Shown here: piece by piece, positions 61,402 through 64,000 of the stretch
Layout of the letters: every line of letters begins with the position of its first letter
How positions within the stretch are numbered: position 1 is the first letter of the stretch
Assembly (NCBI RefSeq): GCF_036812735.1
Contig: NZ_CP117523.1
Location: 3,906,001-3,970,000 of the forward strand
Direction: 5' to 3'
Source: Terrisporobacter glycolicus ATCC 14880 = DSM 1288
GTDB lineage: Bacteria; Bacillota; Clostridia; Peptostreptococcales; Peptostreptococcaceae
Length of the DNA stretch: 64,000 nucleotides
Made by a program: the position numbers and the translations under genes
The notes under the pieces: model-generated
What the model saw: only the letters and a program-made list of their open reading frames with translations
The model's database searches: none
What the model was told of the DNA's origin: nothing

Positions 61402-61437
61402 AAAAAAATAAAGGAGTAAAAACTCCTTTATTTTTTA
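61402..61437 (-). terminator. Rho-independent terminator after the SleB-like gene
   Basis: AAAGGAG and CTCCTTT arms with flanking A/T tracts; eight uridines follow on the minus strand. Confidence 0.85.
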
Positions 61438-61451
61438 TTTAAAATTCTATA

Positions 61452-61976
61452 TTATTTAGCAAAAACATGATTTCCTATTCTTAAGTAAGGATTTAATGTA
61501 TTTATCCAATTACATGTAGATATATCTGGGTTCCAGAAATATATTGCATTATTGGTTGGGTCACTTCCATATAGAGCTTCCTGAGCAGCTCTATATGTAG
61601 AACTTGTTGGCTCTGCATAAATAGTCCCATTTTTCACTACAGAAAATGCATTTTTTTGATATATAACACCTTCTAATGAATCTGGAAACCTAGAGTCCTT
61701 TACTCTATTAATTACAACTGCTGCTACAGCAACTTGTCCTTCATAACTTTCTCCTCTAGCTTCTCCTGCTATCAATTTTGATAATAACATTATTTGTTCA
61801 TCATTAAGATTTATAACTGCTTCTTTCTTTTCATCTTGTTCTTGTACTTGCCTAAAACAATTTTCTGTTTTACTGTCTAAATAATAATATTCTAGTGCAT
61901 ATATTTGTTTTATAGATACAAATACATTGCCTAAAACTAATAGTGATACTATAAGTGTTTTATAGCACCTATCCAT
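61452..61976 (-). CDS. SleB/CwlJ-like cell-wall hydrolase
   Basis: Hydrolase_2-family protein of the spore cortex-lytic type (SleB, CwlJ). An N-terminal signal segment (CYKTLIVSLLVLGNVFVSI) precedes the catalytic domain at about 60-174. The predicted catalytic glutamate lies in LIAGEARGESYEGQVAVAAVV, and NNAIYFWNPDIS is conserved. 174 residues from the ATG at 61976; GGAG is 11 bases upstream. There is no separate peptidoglycan-binding domain. It sits between spoIIR and the DUF1934 gene and is likely spore-related. Confidence 0.88.
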   Translation of the reverse strand: MDRCYKTLIVSLLVLGNVFVSIKQIYALEYYYLDSKTENCFRQVQEQDEKKEAVINLNDEQIMLLSKLIAGEARGESYEGQVAVAAVVINRVKDSRFPDSLEGVIYQKNAFSVVKNGTIYAEPTSSTYRAAQEALYGSDPTNNAIYFWNPDISTCNWINTLNPYLRIGNHVFAK

Positions 61977-62011
61977 AGTTAAAGTCACTCCTTTTTTGTC
62001 TTATTCTTGAT

Positions 62012-62668
62012 TTAAAATAAATTTTGAAATACCTCTGCTATTTTAAATTTAAATTTTAAATCAGTTACTTTAGTTTGATTTTTTGCCATTATTAAATCAT
62101 ATTCTTGTGGTGTTAGTATTTCTTTTAGCTTCTCATCAGTTTTTTCATCTATTACTCCATTTTGTTCATCTACAAAGCAAAGAGGAGGAAACATTACACA
62201 CCACCAGTTTTTCCCTTTACCTTCTCCTATTATAATTTTTAAAGCTTTATATTTACCTGCTGGTAAAACTACACTTGAATATTGTTTAGCCGGAAAATCA
62301 CTATATTGCAAACCAATTTTAACACTATAGTCATATCCATTTTTAGAAATAATCTTCTTACTTATTTTTTTTAAGTTATCATATTCATTTTTTATAATTA
62401 CTTCACTTTCTTCTATTGATTTAGAATTTTCAAGTTTTGGTTGCAAATACGCTATAACTGCATCTCTAACCTTTAGTTTTAATTCTTGATCTTCATCTGT
62501 ATCACTATTAGCTATAACGTGAAATCTTATTAATTTCTCCTTATAATCATAGCTACATGCTTCTATTTTAGTTATTTCTTTTGATATTACTAAAGTAGTT
62601 AATAATAATATGGTAATTAAAATACTAAACAGTATATATATTCTTTTTTTTATATTTTTCACTTTCAT
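62012..62668 (-). CDS. spoIIR: SpoIIR, forespore signal for pro-sigma-E processing
   Basis: Secreted by the forespore under sigma-F to activate the SpoIIGA protease, which matures sigma-E in the mother cell. A signal peptide at residues 8-27 (YILFSILITILLLTTLVIS) is followed by LIRFHVIANSDTDEDQELKLKVRDAV, the family hallmark, and WWCVMFPPLCFVD. The ATG at 62668 follows GAGGGGG; a TTG further upstream overlaps that site. 218 residues. Confidence 0.96.
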   Translation of the reverse strand: MKVKNIKKRIYILFSILITILLLTTLVISKEITKIEACSYDYKEKLIRFHVIANSDTDEDQELKLKVRDAVIAYLQPKLENSKSIEESEVIIKNEYDNLKKISKKIISKNGYDYSVKIGLQYSDFPAKQYSSVVLPAGKYKALKIIIGEGKGKNWWCVMFPPLCFVDEQNGVIDEKTDEKLKEILTPQEYDLIMAKNQTKVTDLKFKFKIAEVFQNLF

Positions 62669-62851
62669 AATAATCCCCCTCAAAAATTAATTCATATTTT
62701 GAGTGTATCCATTTATTATTTTTTTATACAGAAATTTGCTTTACAACATATGCAATAAATCATTTTAATATCTATTTTTTCCAACAATAAAAATTTATTT
62801 TATATAGTGACTTTAATTAAATTAGTCATTTCAAATTATGTACTGTAAGCA

Positions 62852-62879
62852 ATAAAAAAAGAAGGCTAAGCCTTCTTTA
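62852..62879 (-). terminator. Rho-independent terminator after the GntR gene
   Basis: A perfect 10-bp stem (AAAGAAGGCT with AGCCTTCTTT) followed by a run of uridines on the minus strand. Confidence 0.9.
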
Positions 62880-62900
62880 AAATATGATTCCCATTTTTAT

Positions 62901-63572
62901 TTAATTATTTACTGTGTTCTCCATAAAAAATTGCTCTGCCAGTTCTATATGTTCTGTTGCATACTTTTTAGCTAATTCAGAATCACCTGATTTGATTGCT
63001 TCTAATATTCTATTATGTTCATCTACTAGGCTTAATGATGCCTCATAGTTTGATACATACGTCACTCTGAATCTATGCACTTGTTCCCATAAAGAAGTTA
63101 TTAAGTGATATAGTTTTTTATTATTTGCCATTAAAAATATCTTCTCATGAAACTCTACATCTTTTTTTAATACATTGTCTATGTCAGTTTCTCTTACACT
63201 TTTTTCAAATTCTTTTGCAACTCTTTCCAACTCAACAATGTCTTCATCTCTCAGTCTCTCTGATGCTAAAGATGCTGCTAATCCTTCTAAGCTTGCTCTT
63301 ATTTCTAATACGTCTATTAAATCTTTAAATGACATATTAGCAACATAAGCACCCTTTCTTGGTAGCATTACTACTAGACCTTCAAGTTCTAATTTCCTAA
63401 TAGCTTCTCTTATTGGAGTTCTACTTACCCCTAATTGTTCCGCCAGTTGCACTTCCATAAGTCTTTGACCTGCTTTTAAATTACCTTCTAAGATAGCTGT
63501 TCTTAGATTTTCAAATACTACATCTCTTAATGGCTTATAATTATCTAGATTTAATTTTGTTAAACTATCCAT
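62901..63572 (-). CDS. GntR-family regulator, FadR/FCD subgroup
   Basis: Transcription factor with an N-terminal winged helix (LRTAILEGNLKAGQRLMEVQLAEQLGVSRTPIREAIRKL) and an all-helical FCD ligand domain. The metal-ligand pattern is visible: D in ASLEGLAASLASERL onward, H in DVEFHEKIF, H in VDEHNRILEAI and H in ATEHIEL. 223 residues. Its first eight bases overlap the end of ispE (ATGGATAG), so it is translationally coupled to an isoprenoid gene. The effector and targets are unknown. Confidence 0.92.
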   Translation of the reverse strand: MDSLTKLNLDNYKPLRDVVFENLRTAILEGNLKAGQRLMEVQLAEQLGVSRTPIREAIRKLELEGLVVMLPRKGAYVANMSFKDLIDVLEIRASLEGLAASLASERLRDEDIVELERVAKEFEKSVRETDIDNVLKKDVEFHEKIFLMANNKKLYHLITSLWEQVHRFRVTYVSNYEASLSLVDEHNRILEAIKSGDSELAKKYATEHIELAEQFFMENTVNN

Positions 63573-64000
63573 TTATTTCAACCCCCTTTTTATGGCTTTT
63601 AACTAGATATACTTGTTTAAAGTTTTCTAGTAAAATTTTTTTACATTTTTCTGCATCTTCTTCGTTGTTATATAATCCAAAAACTGTTGGTCCACTTCCA
63701 CTCATCATAGCTCCTAATGCCCTATTATTTATCATAATTTCCTCTATCTCATTAATAACAGGATATTTTTCCTTAGTAACGGATTCTAAGACATTATACA
63801 TATTCTTTGATAATAGCTCTATGTTATTTTCTTTTAATAGCCTCATTAATAATTTATTATCCGGCCTTTTTTTAATAATTTTAGAATCTATAGCCTCATA
63901 TACTTCTTTTGTAGACACAAATAATTCTGGTTTACACACCAAAATAAATGCATCCTGAGATAAACCATCTATATTTGTTAATTTTTCTCCAATATTTTCT
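63565..64000 (-). CDS. ispE: 4-diphosphocytidyl-2-C-methyl-D-erythritol kinase (C-terminal part; start beyond window)
   Basis: GHMP kinase of the MEP isoprenoid pathway. The frame runs open to the window edge, reading ENIGEKLTNIDGLSQDAFIL before VCKPELFVSTKEVY. The third GHMP motif is GAMMSGSGPTVFGLYNN. The C-terminus overlaps the GntR start by eight bases. Only about 144 residues are visible. Confidence 0.93.
   Translation of the reverse strand, partial: ENIGEKLTNIDGLSQDAFILVCKPELFVSTKEVYEAIDSKIIKKRPDNKLLMRLLKENNIELLSKNMYNVLESVTKEKYPVINEIEEIMINNRALGAMMSGSGPTVFGLYNNEEDAEKCKKILLENFKQVYLVKSHKKGVEING

Overview
The window is low-GC Firmicute chromosome from the family Peptostreptococcaceae. Protein content (spoIIID, spoIIQ, spoIID, spoIIR, yyaC, oxygen-sensitive class III ribonucleotide reductase, ferredoxin-dependent 2-oxoacid oxidoreductase, butyrate kinase) indicates an anaerobic endospore former related to Clostridioides difficile. 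Recalled 16S signatures (the V1-V2 hairpins and the 'tatgagatgg' stretch) resemble Terrisporobacter more than C. difficile, but this is from memory and not an alignment. I see no prophage, transposon, CRISPR array or defence system. Nearly everything reads leftward (minus strand). Only yyaC and the class I aminotransferase read rightward. If genes are co-oriented with replication, the fork moves right to left and the origin lies to the right.

Region 1 (1-27 kb) is core metabolism, envelope and sporulation. It holds secA (cut by the window edge), rmuC, hpf, a free-standing structured RNA matching the raiA motif, comF, recD2, and metK behind a SAM-I riboswitch. Then come yyaC, mreB, spoIIID, spoIIQ, spoIID, murA, a ywmB-like gene, glmS with its glmS ribozyme, and glmM. 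A catabolic block follows (2-oxoacid:ferredoxin oxidoreductase, P-loop protein, butyrate kinase, phosphate butyryltransferase), then cdaR and cdaA for c-di-AMP. Amino-sugar and murein precursor synthesis (glmM, glmS, murA), c-di-AMP signalling (cdaA/cdaR) and engulfment (spoIID/spoIIQ) are therefore neighbours.

Region 2 (27-50 kb) is a stable-RNA factory of three rRNA operons (16S-tRNA-Ala-23S-5S) and 29 tRNA genes, all on the minus strand. rrn2 (39.6-34.6 kb), 18 tRNAs, rrn1 (32.9-27.8 kb) and 8 more tRNAs appear to form one very long unit. Three tandem consensus promoters drive it from upstream, and a further one sits inside the rrn2 23S-5S spacer. rrn1 has no promoter of its own that I can find. 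nrdD-nrdG (with tandem NrdR-box-like sites) and the aminotransferase separate this unit from rrn3 (49.6-44.6 kb), which has its own promoters and no tRNA tail.

Region 3 (50-64 kb) is housekeeping plus spore genes: lysS-greA, dusB, coaX with an ECF transporter S component behind an unrecognised leader, a P1 peptidase, birA, ftsH, tilS, a DUF1934-like gene, a SleB-like hydrolase, spoIIR, a GntR/FCD regulator, and ispE (cut by the window edge). As I recall the C. difficile map, Regions 1 and 3 lie on opposite sides of oriC there. Their junction here, exactly at rrn3, looks like an rRNA-mediated rearrangement.
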